From: Nocardioides soli
Lineage (GTDB): Bacteria > Actinomycetota > Actinomycetes > Propionibacteriales > Nocardioidaceae
DNA length: 64,000 nt
Reading direction: 5' to 3'
Assembly: GCF_014191495.1 (NCBI RefSeq)
Contig: NZ_JACHWR010000001.1
Coordinates: forward strand, 558,001-622,000
Under the pieces are notes generated by a model. It did no database searches. It was given only the letters and a program-made list of their open reading frames with translations, and was not told the origin of the DNA. The position numbers and the translations under genes were made by a program. Below are positions 1 through 11,241 of the stretch, piece by piece. How positions within the stretch are numbered: position 1 is the first letter of the stretch; the number at the start of each line of letters is the position of its first letter.

Positions 1-448
1 CGAACGCCGCGATCCCCCGCCGCATCTCACGCGGGCGGGTTCCAGCCCCGCCCTCGGCGGCGATCCGCGGCTCGGCGTACTGCTTGATCCAGGCGTGCGC
101 CACCTGCTCCTGGCGTGCCACGGCCGCCTCGAGCGAGCGGTCCCCGACGGCGAAGGAGCGGACCTCCTTCTCGTGGGCGCTCAGCCGCAGCTCGGCCTGA
201 CGGTAGTCGTCGACGGAGTCGGGTACGCCGACGCTCGCCCACGCCTCGACGGCCGCGGACATGTCGGTGAGCTCCTGGTAGATCGCCTGGTTCGCCGCCG
301 CGGCCGGCTCGAGCTCCTGGCTCAGCTCCTGGACGGCGACCGCGGACACGATCACCCCGGTCACGGCGACCAACGTGGCCAGCGCGCCGAACAGCCCGAT
401 CCGGGCCAGCACCGACGCCACCACGCGCGCGACCGGACGTCCAGTCAT
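1..448 (-). CDS. Membrane sensor protein, N-terminal part (runs off the window)
   Basis: Only the first 149 residues are visible; the rest lies beyond the left edge. The frame opens with ATG (MTGRPVARVV). It has a short basic N-terminus, one hydrophobic membrane segment at about residues 17-38, then a charged helical stretch (about 39-130, rich in E, Q and A) that would face outside. This resembles the CHASE3-type sensory helices found ahead of HAMP, histidine-kinase, GGDEF or phosphatase modules, but no output domain is visible, so the class is not fixed. It follows a stand-alone response regulator on the same strand, with a 163-bp gap, which suggests a signalling pair. The ribosome-binding site is weak. 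Confidence 0.6.
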   Translation of the reverse strand, partial: MTGRPVARVVASVLARIGLFGALATLVAVTGVIVSAVAVQELSQELEPAAAANQAIYQELTDMSAAVEAWASVGVPDSVDDYRQAELRLSAHEKEVRSFAVGDRSLEAAVARQEQVAHAWIKQYAEPRIAAEGGAGTRPREMRRGIAAF

Positions 449-611
449 CCCAGCCACCCCCGTGCTCACCCCGGGTGCCCCAGGGCACCGTCCCCGCGGA
501 GCAGGCTACTGGCGTGGGCCGGGCGCGAACGCCACAGACCCGCGACCTTGCGGCTACCTAGCGGCAACCGGCGGACGACCATCTGTCGACGCGCCCGGTC
601 GGCCTTCGCGG

Positions 612-983
612 TCAGCCGGAGCGGCTCAGCAGCGCCTGGACCCGGGAGGCCAGCTCGCGGGGGCTGAACGGCTTGGTGATGTAGTCGTCGGCGCCGGAGT
701 CGAAGCCGGTCTCGACGTCCGACTCCTGGGCGCGGGCCGTCAGCAGGATCACCGGCAGGTCGGCCAGCGCCGCGTCCGCCCGGATCTCCCGGATCGCGTC
801 CAGCCCGGACACTCCCGGCATCATCACGTCGAGCACCGCGAGGTCGGGTCGCTCGGCACGACAGGCGTCGAGCGCCGCCCCGCCGTCGGCCACCGCGACT
901 ACGTCATGCCCGAGGGTCGAGAGCTTGAACTCGACGAGCTCGCGGATGTCGACGTCGTCGTCCGCGACCAGGATCCGAGCCAC
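612..983 (-). CDS. Stand-alone response regulator receiver (CheY-like)
   Basis: The 123-residue protein is a bare receiver domain with no output domain. The acidic pocket is Asp8-Asp9-Asp10, the phospho-acceptor is Asp52 (LAVLDVMMPG), the switch Thr is Thr82 (ILLTA) and the conserved Lys is Lys104 (YITKPF). It would accept phosphate from a histidine kinase and act by protein-protein contact. Its likely partner is the membrane sensor encoded just downstream. It lies 85 bp after rho on the same strand, but a strong hairpin separates the two, so it probably has its own promoter. The family is certain; the partner and output are inferred. Confidence 0.9.
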   Translation of the reverse strand: MARILVADDDVDIRELVEFKLSTLGHDVVAVADGGAALDACRAERPDLAVLDVMMPGVSGLDAIREIRADAALADLPVILLTARAQESDVETGFDSGADDYITKPFSPRELASRVQALLSRSG

Positions 984-1022
984 GCGGGTCCCCTTCCGTT
1001 CTGCTGTGCGCTGTCACCCTAG

Positions 1023-1053
1023 CCCGAGCGGCGCCGTTCCCACGCCGCTCGGG
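1023..1053 (-). terminator. GC-rich hairpin after rho
   Basis: A perfect 11-bp stem (CCCGAGCGGCG / CGCCGCTCGGG) with a 9-nt loop lies between the rho stop codon and the response-regulator gene. There is no clear T-run, which is common for actinobacterial terminators. Confidence 0.55.
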
Positions 1054-1068
1054 TCGTCGCCGGACCGG

Positions 1069-3044
<1,976 letters not shown>

Positions 3045-3048
<4 letters not shown>

Positions 3049-3107
3049 GTGAGGTCCTTCCCACGTATCACTGCCGAGCCGGCCTCGGGCCGGCGGCTTC
3101 TGGTCAT
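3045..3107 (-). CDS. Putative 20-residue leader peptide coupled to rho
   Basis: An ATG with a good ribosome-binding site (GTGAGGA, about 4-5 nt ahead) opens a 20-codon frame, MTRSRRPEAGSAVIRGKDLT. Its TGA overlaps the GTG start of rho (GTGA), so terminating ribosomes could restart on rho. The coding stretch contains a GC-rich inverted repeat (GCCGGCC / GGCCGGC). No homologue is recognised. It may be a translated regulatory leader or simply a coupling frame. The overlap and ribosome-binding site are seen directly; function is inferred. Confidence 0.4.
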
Positions 3108-3271
3108 TGGTTCCTCACCCGTCGCGGCGTGGGTTCACGAGGCGGGCGGGCATGAGAGCGGCAGAGCGCCGCGAACGAGGAAGAGGGTGCACGATGCCGG
3201 CTGCTGGACCGGCGGTGCCACGCCGAGTGATCCGGCGCGGTCCCAAGATACCACCGGGTCGGGCCGCACGT
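3108..3271. other. thrB-rho intergenic region / rho leader
   Basis: These 164 bp lie between the thrB stop and the rho leader frame. On the minus strand they would hold the rho promoter and 5' leader. A further 12-codon frame (MPARLVNPRRDG, 3115-3153) lacks a clear ribosome-binding site. No riboswitch-like architecture was recognised. Confidence 0.4.
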
Positions 3272-4174
3272 TCAGGTAAGGCGGGCGCCGGTCGTCTCGA
3301 TGTCCAGCAGGTGGCCGACCCAGCCTCGCGGGCATCGCGCCCGCAGCGCCTCCGCCCCGGCCGCGTCGGTGAACGCCAGCACCGTCGGTCCCGCCCCGGA
3401 GACCAGGGCTGCGACACCGTCGGCCCGGAGCAGGTCGACGAGGTCGAGCGAGTCCGGCATCGCCGGGCGACGGTACTGCTGGTGCAGGTAGTCCCGGGTC
3501 GCCCGCAGCAGCTGCTCGGGCTGCCCGGCGAGCGCGGCGACCAACAGGGCAGAGCGGCCGGCGGCCGCCGCCGCGTCGGCGTGCGGCACCTCGGCGGGCA
3601 GCAGTCCGCGGGCCACCTCGGTCGAGACCGACGACGGCGGCACGAAGGCCACCGCCTGCACCCGCGGGTCGACCGCCGCGGAGACCGCGAAGAACTCATG
3701 GTCCTCGTCACACCCGGAGATCGTGAAGCCGCCGAAGAACGCCGGCGCGACGTTGTCGGGGTGGCCCTCCATCCGCGCGGCCAGCCGGAAGAGCGCCTGG
3801 TCGTCCGCGAGCAGCGAGCCGCCCGCGACGAGCCCGCGGGCCAGCGTCACGCCGGCCACGATGGCCGCCGACGAGGAGCCGAGGCCGCGCGCGTGGGGGA
3901 TCACGTTCGCGCAGGTCAGCCGGAGCCCCGGCGGCTGCGCCCCCATCAGGTCGAAGGCGGCGCGCATCGCGCGCACGACCAGGTGCGACTCGTCGCGGGG
4001 CACGTCCTCGGCACCCGCGCCGGTCACCTCGACCTCGAGTCCCGACCCGATCACCTCGGCGGTCAGCTCGTCGCGCAGCGAGAGCGCGAGCCCGAGCGAG
4101 TCGAAGCCGGGACCGAGGTTGGCCGACGTCGCGGGGACCGTGACCCGCACCGGGCCGTCGACGAAGGTCGCCAC
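3272..4174 (-). CDS. thrB: Homoserine kinase
   Basis: Phosphorylates L-homoserine with ATP to O-phosphohomoserine, the penultimate step of threonine synthesis, in the cytoplasm. The 300-residue GHMP-kinase fold shows the N-terminal substrate motif PATSANLGPGFDSLG (14-28) and the ATP loop HARGLGSSSAA (94-104). The C-terminal half has the usual G-A-GPT motif (SGAGPTVLAF). It starts with ATG 15 bp after the thrC stop codon, in the lysA-hom-thrC-thrB series, so it is almost certainly co-transcribed with thrC. Length is normal for the family. Confidence 0.96.
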   Translation of the reverse strand: MATFVDGPVRVTVPATSANLGPGFDSLGLALSLRDELTAEVIGSGLEVEVTGAGAEDVPRDESHLVVRAMRAAFDLMGAQPPGLRLTCANVIPHARGLGSSSAAIVAGVTLARGLVAGGSLLADDQALFRLAARMEGHPDNVAPAFFGGFTISGCDEDHEFFAVSAAVDPRVQAVAFVPPSSVSTEVARGLLPAEVPHADAAAAAGRSALLVAALAGQPEQLLRATRDYLHQQYRRPAMPDSLDLVDLLRADGVAALVSGAGPTVLAFTDAAGAEALRARCPRGWVGHLLDIETTGARLT

Positions 4175-4189
4175 CTGTGCACCCGGCCG

Positions 4190-5278
4190 TCAGGCCAGAC
4201 CGGCGGCCTCCGCCGCCGCCGTGACGTCGGCGTCGACCACGGTGTCGACGATGCTGTGGCCGCTCTCCGCGAAGCCCTCCAGGGCGGTCGCGGTGTCCTT
4301 GAGCCCGTGCCCGGTGACCGTGATCGCCACGGTGCTGCCGCGGTACGACGCCCCGCCGGCGAGCTCCTGGAGCAGCCCGGCGACGCCGGCCGCCGAGGCC
4401 GGCTCGACGAACACCCCGTCGCGCGCCGCGAGCTCGCGCTGCGCGGCCAGGATCTGGTCGTCGGTGACCGCCGCGAAGGAGCCGCCGGACTCGTCGCGGG
4501 CGGCCTCGGCCAGCTTCCACGACGCAGGGTTGCCGATCCGGATCGCCGTGGCCCGGGTCTCCGGGTCGGGGAACGGCGCACCGGTGACCAGCGGTGCCGC
4601 ACCGGCGGCCTGGAAACCGCGCATCACCGGGGTCTTCGTGGCGGCGCCCGCGTCGGCGTACTGCGTGTAGCCGAGCCAGTACGCCGAGATGTTGCCGGCG
4701 TTGCCGACCGGCAGCAGGTGGTAGTCGGGGGCGTCGCCGAGGAAGTCGACGATCTCGAACGCCGCGGTCTTCTGGCCCTCGAGCCGGACCGGGTTGACGG
4801 AGTTGACCAGCGCCACTGGGTAGTCCCACGACAGCCCCTTGGCCATCGCCAGGCAGTCGTCGAAGTTGCCGCGCACCATGATCACCTGGGCGCCGTGCAG
4901 GATCGCCTGCGCCATCTTGCCGGCCGCGATCTTGCCCTCGGGCACGAGCACGAGCGGCTTGAGGCCGGCCTTCGCGGCGTACGCCGCCATCGAGGCGGAG
5001 GTGTTGCCGGTGGAGGCGCAGACGACCGCCTGGGCGCCGTCGTGCTTGGCGACGGAGATCGCGGCGGTCATGCCACGGTCCTTGAAGGAGCCGGTGGGGT
5101 TGTCGCCCTCGACCTTGAGCCACACCTCGGCGCCGGTCAGCCCGGACAGCCACTCGGAGTGGACCATCGGTGTGCCACCCTCGCGGAGCGTGATCGCGAC
5201 CGTGCCCTCGGGGATCTGGAGCAGCGGTCGGTACTCCTCGATGACGCCACGCCACTGGTGGGTCCGCTGGATGCTCAC
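4190..5278 (-). CDS. thrC: Threonine synthase
   Basis: PLP enzyme that converts O-phosphohomoserine to L-threonine. It has 362 residues and belongs to the shorter actinobacterial/archaeal-type threonine synthases. The PLP lysine is Lys66 in [12 protein letters not shown]; further family signatures are [10 protein letters not shown] and the phosphate-binding [12 protein letters not shown] loop. Its ATG overlaps the hom stop codon by 4 nt (ATGA), showing translational coupling, and thrB follows 15 bp later. Together with hom and thrB it completes the homoserine-to-threonine branch. Confidence 0.96.
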   Translation of the reverse strand: MSIQRTHQWRGVIEEYRPLLQIPEGTVAITLREGGTPMVHSEWLSGLTGAEVWLKVEGDNPTGSFKDRGMTAAISVAKHDGAQAVVCASTGNTSASMAAYAAKAGLKPLVLVPEGKIAAGKMAQAILHGAQVIMVRGNFDDCLAMAKGLSWDYPVALVNSVNPVRLEGQKTAAFEIVDFLGDAPDYHLLPVGNAGNISAYWLGYTQYADAGAATKTPVMRGFQAAGAAPLVTGAPFPDPETRATAIRIGNPASWKLAEAARDESGGSFAAVTDDQILAAQRELAARDGVFVEPASAAGVAGLLQELAGGASYRGSTVAITVTGHGLKDTATALEGFAESGHSIVDTVVDADVTAAAEAAGLA

Positions 5279-6600
5279 TCCGCGACTCCCTCGACGCGCA
5301 TCACCGAGGTGACCTCACGGACCGCCGGCATCCCGCGCAGCGTCTCGACGGTCGCCGCCAGCTGCGCGTCGGTCGACTCGTGCGAGACGACGACGAGCTG
5401 CGCGTCGGCACCGCGGCCCTCCTGGCGCACGGTCTGGATCGAGACGCCGTGCTCGGCGAACGCGGTCGCGACCGACGCGAGCACGCCCGCCCGGTCGTCG
5501 ACGTCGATCGCGACGTGGTAGCGGGTGACGGTCTCCCCCATCGGCAGCACCGCCCGGTCGGCGTACGCCGACTCGCCGGCGCCGCGGGTGTCGGCGAGCC
5601 GGTTGCGGGCGACCGTGACCAGGTCGCCGAGCACCGCCGACGCCGTCGGCGCGCCACCGGCGCCGGGGCCGTAGAACATCAGCTGGCCGGCCGCCTCGGA
5701 CTCCACGAACACCGCGTTGTAGGCCTCGCGGACCGAGGCGAGCGGGTGCGACCGGGGGATCATCGCCGGGTGGACGCGCACGGAGACCGCGTCGTCCCCA
5801 CCCACCCCGTCCCTCAGCTCGCAGATGGCGAGCAGCTTCACGACGCTGTTCATGTCGCGCGCGGAGGCGACGTCGGCGGCGGTGACGTCGGAGATGCCCT
5901 CGCGGTGCACGTCGTTGGCGGTGACCCGCGAGTGGAAGGCCAGCGACGCCAGGATCGCGGCCTTGGCCGCGGCGTCGAAGCCCTCGACGTCCGCCGTGGG
6001 GTCCGCCTCGGCGTACCCCAGCTCCTGAGCCTCCTCGAGCGCCTCGGTGAAGCCGGCGCCGGAGGTGTCCATCCGGTCGAGGATGAAGTTCGTGGTGCCG
6101 TTGACGATGCCGAGCACCCGGGTCACCCTGTCGCCGGCGAGCGACTCGCGCAGCGGACGCAGGATCGGGATCGCGCCGGCGACCGCGGCCTCGTAGTAGA
6201 GGTCGCGGCCGACCTTCTCGGCGGCCTCGAAGAGCGTCGGGCCGTCCTCGGCGAGCAGCGCCTTGTTGGCGGTCACCACGGACTTGCCGCTCTCGAGGGC
6301 CGCGAGGATCAGCGAGCGCGCGGGCTCGATGCCACCGATCACCTCGATGACCAGGTCGACGTCGTCGCGCGTGACCAACGCCGTGGCGTCGGTGGTCAGC
6401 AGGCCGTCGGGCACCTCGACCTCGCGGGGCGCCTCGAGCCGGCGTACGGCGACGCCGGCCAGCTCCACCGGTGCTCCGACGCGGGCCGCCAGGTCATCGG
6501 CCTGCTCGTCGAGCAGGCGCACCACCTGGGAGCCCACCGAGCCGCAGCCCAGCACTGCCACCCGCAGTCGATCGGGCACAGCAGGCTTGTCGCTCTCCAT
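5275..6600 (-). CDS. hom: Homoserine dehydrogenase with ACT domain
   Basis: Reduces aspartate semialdehyde to homoserine with NAD(P)H, at the branch point to threonine and methionine. The 441 residues comprise an N-terminal Rossmann domain ([13 protein letters not shown], about 15-27), the catalytic domain with [11 protein letters not shown] and [16 protein letters not shown], and a C-terminal ACT domain (about 355-432, [20 protein letters not shown]), which in this family binds threonine for feedback inhibition. The ATG overlaps the lysA stop in a TAATG junction, and the 3' end overlaps thrC by 4 nt. The operon structure is very tight. Confidence 0.97.
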   Translation of the reverse strand: MESDKPAVPDRLRVAVLGCGSVGSQVVRLLDEQADDLAARVGAPVELAGVAVRRLEAPREVEVPDGLLTTDATALVTRDDVDLVIEVIGGIEPARSLILAALESGKSVVTANKALLAEDGPTLFEAAEKVGRDLYYEAAVAGAIPILRPLRESLAGDRVTRVLGIVNGTTNFILDRMDTSGAGFTEALEEAQELGYAEADPTADVEGFDAAAKAAILASLAFHSRVTANDVHREGISDVTAADVASARDMNSVVKLLAICELRDGVGGDDAVSVRVHPAMIPRSHPLASVREAYNAVFVESEAAGQLMFYGPGAGGAPTASAVLGDLVTVARNRLADTRGAGESAYADRAVLPMGETVTRYHVAIDVDDRAGVLASVATAFAEHGVSIQTVRQEGRGADAQLVVVSHESTDAQLAATVETLRGMPAVREVTSVMRVEGVAE

Positions 6601-7994
6601 TACAAATCACCCATGTCCGTTGCCAACAGGTCGTCCTCAGTCTCGCGGCGTACGACGACGCGCGCGACCCCGTCCCGCACCGCGACCACCGGCGGCCGCA
6701 GGGCGTGGTTGTAGTTGGAGGCCATCGAACGGCAGTACGCACCGGTGCCGGGCACGGCGAGCAGGTCGCCGGGGCGCACGTCACCGGGCAGGAACTCGTC
6801 CTTGACCACGATGTCGCCGGCCTCGCAGTGCTTCCCGACGACCCGGGCCAGCACCGGAGGGGCGTCGGAGGCGCGCGAGGCCAGCGTGCAGGAGTAGTCG
6901 GCGTCGTAGAGGGCGGTGCGGATGTTGTCGCTCATCCCGCCGTCGACGCTGACGTAGGTGCGCACGGCGCCGCCGTCGAGCTGGACCGGCTTAACCGTGC
7001 CCACGGTGTAGACCGTGCACATCGCGGGGCCGACGATCGCCCGGCCCGGCTCGATCGAGAGCCGCGGCTCGGGGATGCCGAGCGCCCGGCACTCGTGCTC
7101 GACGATCTTGCTCATCTCGGTCGCCAGCTGCGCCGGGTCGGCCGGGTCGTCCTGCGTGGTGTAGGCGATGCCGAAGCCGCCGCCCAGGTCCATCTCGGGC
7201 AGCGTCACGCCGAGCTCGTCGCTGACCCGGGCCTGCAGGGCGAGCACCCGGCGGGCCGCGACCTCGAAGCCGGCCGAGTCGAAGATCTGGCTGCCGATGT
7301 GGGAGTGCAGGCCGAGCAGCTCGATGCCCGGGGCGGCGAGCACACGGCGTACCGCCTCGAACGCCTGACCGTTGGTGATCGACAGGCCGAACTTCTGGTC
7401 CTCATGGGCGGTGGCGATGTACTCGTGGGTGTGCGCCTCGACGCCGGCGGTGACCCGGATCATCACCCGGGCGGTCGCACCGTCACCGGTGATCGACTCC
7501 AGCCGCTCGATCTCGTCGAAGGAGTCGACGACGATCCGCCCGATGCCGGCGGCGACCGCGCGGCGCAGCTCGCTGAGCGTCTTGTTGTTGCCGTGGTAGC
7601 CGATCCGGGCCGGATCGACCCCGGCTCGCAGCGCCACGGTCAGCTCCCCCGCTGAGCAGACGTCGAGGCAGAGCCCCTCCTCCTGGATCCAGCGTGCGAC
7701 CGCGGTGCAGAGGAACGCCTTGCCGGCGTAGAAGACGTCGTACGCCGCGAACGCGTCGCGGAAGGCCCGGGCCCGGGCCCGGAAGTCCGCTTCGTCGAGG
7801 ACGTACGCCGGGGTGTTCACGTTCGCGACCAGGTCGGGCACCGCGAGTCCGCCGACGTGGAGCTCGCCGTCGACCTTGTGGGCGGTCTGCGACCACAGGT
7901 GCGGGACCAGGTCGTTGACGTCACCGGGCTCGCGCAGCCACGAAGGACCGCGGAGCGCTCCGGGCGCGTGCGCCCAGCCTGCCTCGTGGGTCAT
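6600..7994 (-). CDS. lysA: Diaminopimelate decarboxylase
   Basis: Decarboxylates meso-diaminopimelate to L-lysine with PLP, the last step of lysine synthesis. It has 464 residues and an alanine-racemase-like barrel. The PLP lysine is Lys92 (DVFYAGKAFLC); the barrel phosphate motif is DLGGGFGIAY; the C-terminal active-site Cys is in GKHCEAGD, followed by the PGTGAYCRSM motif. It lies 13 bp after argS and shares a TAATG junction with hom. Start choice is supported by the short gap to argS. Grouping with argS matches many actinobacteria. Confidence 0.97.
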   Translation of the reverse strand: MTHEAGWAHAPGALRGPSWLREPGDVNDLVPHLWSQTAHKVDGELHVGGLAVPDLVANVNTPAYVLDEADFRARARAFRDAFAAYDVFYAGKAFLCTAVARWIQEEGLCLDVCSAGELTVALRAGVDPARIGYHGNNKTLSELRRAVAAGIGRIVVDSFDEIERLESITGDGATARVMIRVTAGVEAHTHEYIATAHEDQKFGLSITNGQAFEAVRRVLAAPGIELLGLHSHIGSQIFDSAGFEVAARRVLALQARVSDELGVTLPEMDLGGGFGIAYTTQDDPADPAQLATEMSKIVEHECRALGIPEPRLSIEPGRAIVGPAMCTVYTVGTVKPVQLDGGAVRTYVSVDGGMSDNIRTALYDADYSCTLASRASDAPPVLARVVGKHCEAGDIVVKDEFLPGDVRPGDLLAVPGTGAYCRSMASNYNHALRPPVVAVRDGVARVVVRRETEDDLLATDMGDL

Positions 7995-8007
7995 CTACAT
8001 CCGCCCT

Positions 8008-9678
8008 CTACATCCGCTCGGGTGCACTGACGCCGAGCAGGCCGAGGCCGTTGGCGAGCACGGTCTGGGCCGCCACCGTCAGCACGAGCCTCGCCTGGTT
8101 GATCGGCGCGACCGGCTCGTCGCCCTGCGGCAGCATCCGGCACTCGCGGGTGTCGTACCACTTGTTGAACACCGCCGCGAGGTCCTCGAGGTACCGCGCG
8201 ACCCGGTGCGGCGCACGCAGCTCGGCGGCCGCGGTGACGACCCGTGGGAACTCCGCCAGGGCGCGCAGCAGATCGCCCTCCCGCTCGTGGGAGAGCAGCG
8301 CGGGGTCGAAGGACGCCACGGCGCCGGCGAGCTCCATGCCGAGGTCGGCGGCGTTCTCCACCATCCGGCAGGTGCGTGCGTGCGCGTACTGCACGTAGTA
8401 GACCGGGTTGTCGTTGGTCGCCCTGGCCCACAGCTCCAGGTCGAGGTCGATGTTGACGTCGCTGGAGTAGCGGGCGAGCGCATAGCGGCCGGCGTCGACG
8501 CCGATGGCGCCCACCAGGTCGTCGATGGTCACCACGGTCCCGGCACGCTTCGACATCCGCATCGGCTGGCCGTCGCGCAGCAGGTTGACCATCTGCCCGA
8601 TCAGGATCTCCAGGTTGACGCCGGGCTCGTCGCCGAACGCGGCGCACATCGCCATCATCCGGGCTACGTAGCCGTGGTGGTCGGCGCCCAGCATGATCAG
8701 GCAGCGGTCGAAGCCGCGCTCGCGCTTGTCGAGGTAGTAGGCGAGGTCGCCGGACAGGTACGCGCCCTGGCCGTCGGACTTGATGACCACCCGGTCCTTG
8801 TCGTCACCGAACTTCTCGGTGGCCAGCCAGGTCGCCCCGTCCTTCTCGTAGATGTTGCCGAGCTCGCGCAGTCGCGCCACGGCCCGCTCGACCGCACCGG
8901 ACTTGTGCAGCTCGTCCTCGTGGAAGAAGACGTCGAAGTCGACGCCGAAGTCGTGCAGCGACTTCTTGATCTCGCCGAACATCATGTCGACGCCCACAGC
9001 GCGGAAGACCTCCTGCGGGTCCTCGGCCTCGAGGGCGTCGGGGCGCTCGGTCAGGACGGCGGCGGCGATGTCGTGGATGTACTGCCCGCCGTACCCGTCC
9101 TCCGGGGCCGGCTCGTGGCGAGCGGCCGCGAGCAGCGAGCTGCTGAAGCGGTCGATCTGGCTGCCGTGGTCGTTGAAGTAGTACTCGCGCGTCACCGAGG
9201 CGCCCGACATCTCGAAGATCCGGCCGAGCGCGTCGCCGACCGCCGCCCAGCGGACGCCGCCGATGTGGATCGGGCCGGTCGGGTTGGCCGAGACGAACTC
9301 CAGGTTGACCTTCTCACCGGCGAAGGCGTCGTTGGCACCGTACGCCGCGCCCGCCTCGACGATCCGGGCCGCGACGACGCCCTGGGCGCCCGCCGCGACG
9401 GTGATGTTGAGGAAGCCGGGCCCGGCGATCTCGACCGCGGCGACGCCGTCGACCTGCTCCAGACGCTGCTGGACGAGCTCGGCGAAGGCCCGCGGGTTCA
9501 GCCCCGCCTTCTTGCCGAGCTGCAGGGCGACGTTGGTGGCGTAGTCGCCGTGCCCCTTCTGTCGCGGGCGCTCCACCGTCACGGTCGTGGGGACGCCGTC
9601 CGGCAGGGTGATCGCACCCTCGGTGGACAGCGTCGTCAGAACGTCGACGATCGCGGTGGAGAGCTGCTCGGGAGTCAC
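8008..9678 (-). CDS. argS: Arginyl-tRNA synthetase
   Basis: Charges tRNA-Arg with arginine. The 556-residue class I synthetase has an N-terminal Add-1 domain (about 1-110), then the ATP motif [10 protein letters not shown] (HIGG in place of canonical HIGH, a form also known in actinobacterial ArgS), the [13 protein letters not shown] version of KMSKS, and the DALR anticodon-binding domain at the C-terminus ([12 protein letters not shown] to the end). It heads the lysA-hom-thrC-thrB block on the minus strand. A tRNA-Arg gene is transcribed away from it 139 bp upstream, so the enzyme and one of its substrates share an intergenic region. Confidence 0.97.
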   Translation of the reverse strand: MTPEQLSTAIVDVLTTLSTEGAITLPDGVPTTVTVERPRQKGHGDYATNVALQLGKKAGLNPRAFAELVQQRLEQVDGVAAVEIAGPGFLNITVAAGAQGVVAARIVEAGAAYGANDAFAGEKVNLEFVSANPTGPIHIGGVRWAAVGDALGRIFEMSGASVTREYYFNDHGSQIDRFSSSLLAAARHEPAPEDGYGGQYIHDIAAAVLTERPDALEAEDPQEVFRAVGVDMMFGEIKKSLHDFGVDFDVFFHEDELHKSGAVERAVARLRELGNIYEKDGATWLATEKFGDDKDRVVIKSDGQGAYLSGDLAYYLDKRERGFDRCLIMLGADHHGYVARMMAMCAAFGDEPGVNLEILIGQMVNLLRDGQPMRMSKRAGTVVTIDDLVGAIGVDAGRYALARYSSDVNIDLDLELWARATNDNPVYYVQYAHARTCRMVENAADLGMELAGAVASFDPALLSHEREGDLLRALAEFPRVVTAAAELRAPHRVARYLEDLAAVFNKWYDTRECRMLPQGDEPVAPINQARLVLTVAAQTVLANGLGLLGVSAPERM

Positions 9679-9817
9679 CGGGCAAGGGTATCGGCGCGAC
9701 CGGCCCGCTCTCGCATCGGTTTCGGCGGTGGGACGGCGCGGCCGATCAGCCGACCGATTACACCCTCCTCGCGAGTCGGTTGTAGGGTTCTGCGCAGTCC
9801 CGTCACGGCGGGGCGAT

Positions 9818-9890
9818 GCCTCCGTAGCTCAGGGGATAGAGCACTGGTTTCCGGTACCAGGTGCCGCAGGTTCGAATCCTGCCGGAGGCG
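9818..9890 (+). tRNA. tRNA-Arg (anticodon CCG)
   Basis: The 73-nt sequence folds as a full cloverleaf. It has a 7-bp acceptor stem GCCTCCG/CGGAGGC, a D-arm with GCTC/GAGC, an anticodon stem CTGGT/ACCAG with loop TTCCGGT (anticodon CCG, reading CGG), a T-arm GCAGG/CCTGC with loop TTCGAAT, and discriminator G. CCA is not encoded. It lies divergent from argS. Confidence 0.97.
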
Positions 9891-10043
9891 CCCATCTCGT
9901 CGGGTCACGGTCGTGACCTCCCGGTGCCACCAGGACGCCGGCAGTTGCAGCCCGCCCTCCGCCGGCCGGCGGTGAGCCAGCAACCAACGACCGCCGCGAA
10001 CCGGTTGGTCACTCACCGCGGCGGCGCGGTGCGCCCGCCCGGC

Positions 10044-11159
10044 TCAGTAGACGATCACCCCGCGCAGGTTCCGGCCGGCGTGCATGTCCTCGTACCCGAG
10101 TGCGACCTCGTCGAGCTTGTAGGTGCGGGTCACCAGTTCGTCGAGCTTGAGCCGACCCTCGGCGTAGAGCCGCAGCAGCATGAGGATGTCCGCCTTCGGG
10201 TTGGACGCGCCGAAGAGCGAGCCCTGGATGCGCTTCTGGAAGAGCGTGACGTCGGCGAGCGAGATGGGCGCGCCGATCTCCGCGATGTTGCCCAGGCCGG
10301 TCACCACGACCGTGCCGGCCTTGCGGATCGCCGCCATCGCCTGGGCGACGTGCTCCCCGGTGGTGACCCCGACCGTCACGATCGCGGAGTCGGCGCCCTG
10401 TCCGTTGGTCGCCGACTGGGCGAGCTCGGTCGCCTCCTCCATCGTGGCCACCGCGTGGGTGGCGCCGAGCTCGAGCGACTTCTCGCGCTTGAGCGCGACC
10501 GGGTCGACGGCGATCACCATCGAGGCCCCGGCGTGCGCGGCGCCCTGCACCGCGTTGATGCCGATGCCGCCGACGCCCATCACCACGACGACGTCCCCGG
10601 GCCGGACGTCGGCCGAGTTCACCGCCGAGCCCCACCCGGTGCCGACGCCGCAGCCGATCAGACACGCCTTGTCCAGCGGGACGTCGTCGGGCACCTTCAC
10701 CGCGGAGTCGACGGCGACCGTGGTCACCTCGCAGAAGGTCGAGATGCCGCACATCTGGCCGACCGGCTGTCCGTCGTAGGACAGGCGGAAGCTCTCCGGG
10801 TCGTCCCACCGGGAGCCGACGAGCAGGGTGGCGCCGAGGTCGCAGAGGTTCTGCATCCCGCGCGAGCACCAGGCGCACCGGCCGCACGACGGCAGGAACG
10901 AGAACACCACGTGGTCACCCTCCTGCCAGCCCGGCGTGTGGGGGCCGACCGCGGTCACGACCCCGGCGCCCTCGTGGCCGCCGGCGAACGGGTAGATCCC
11001 GACGGGGATGTCGCCGGTCGCGACGTGGTCGTCGGAGTGGCACAGCCCCGAGGCCACCATCCGGACCTGGATCTCATCCTGTCTCGGGGCGTCGACCTCG
11101 AGGTCCACGACCTCGTAGGTGCCGGGTGCTTCCTTGATGATCGCGCCGCGTGTGTGCAT
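10044..11159 (-). CDS. Zinc-dependent alcohol dehydrogenase, NDMA-dependent type
   Basis: MDR-family alcohol dehydrogenase. It shows the catalytic zinc ligands Cys (GLCHSDDH) and His (GGHEGAG), the structural zinc cluster CGRCAWC plus a further Cys (MQNLC), and the Rossmann motif GVGGIGINAVQGA. The sequence best matches the actinobacterial NDMA/mycothiol-era branch, which often keeps nicotinamide tightly bound; the natural substrate cannot be read from sequence. The ATG at 11159 is preferred over one 11 codons upstream because GGAGG sits 5 nt ahead of it. The product has 371 residues. It is a single-gene unit, with 83 bp to the HNH gene on the same strand. Confidence 0.85.
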   Translation of the reverse strand: MHTRGAIIKEAPGTYEVVDLEVDAPRQDEIQVRMVASGLCHSDDHVATGDIPVGIYPFAGGHEGAGVVTAVGPHTPGWQEGDHVVFSFLPSCGRCAWCSRGMQNLCDLGATLLVGSRWDDPESFRLSYDGQPVGQMCGISTFCEVTTVAVDSAVKVPDDVPLDKACLIGCGVGTGWGSAVNSADVRPGDVVVVMGVGGIGINAVQGAAHAGASMVIAVDPVALKREKSLELGATHAVATMEEATELAQSATNGQGADSAIVTVGVTTGEHVAQAMAAIRKAGTVVVTGLGNIAEIGAPISLADVTLFQKRIQGSLFGASNPKADILMLLRLYAEGRLKLDELVTRTYKLDEVALGYEDMHAGRNLRGVIVY

Positions 11160-11241
11160 GAGGTCCTCCCGGATCGGTGTGACGGGCGTCACGTCGATCG
11201 TGGCCCTCGGCCGTTGGCGATCGGTTGGTCGTCGGCGTCGC

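Noticed and set aside
3107-5521. 804-codon plus-strand frame opposite thrB and thrC
   Set aside because: Both opposite-strand enzymes have full catalytic motifs; this frame has none.
6600-9678. Search for a lysine riboswitch or threonine attenuator in the argS-thrB block
   Set aside because: Gene junctions are overlaps or gaps of at most 15 bp, with no room for a leader. The argS upstream region showed no peptide rich in Thr, Ile or Lys.
9758-9788. Possible promoter (TTACAC and TAGGGT) for the tRNA-Arg gene
   Set aside because: The spacer is 19 nt and both hexamers are weak matches.
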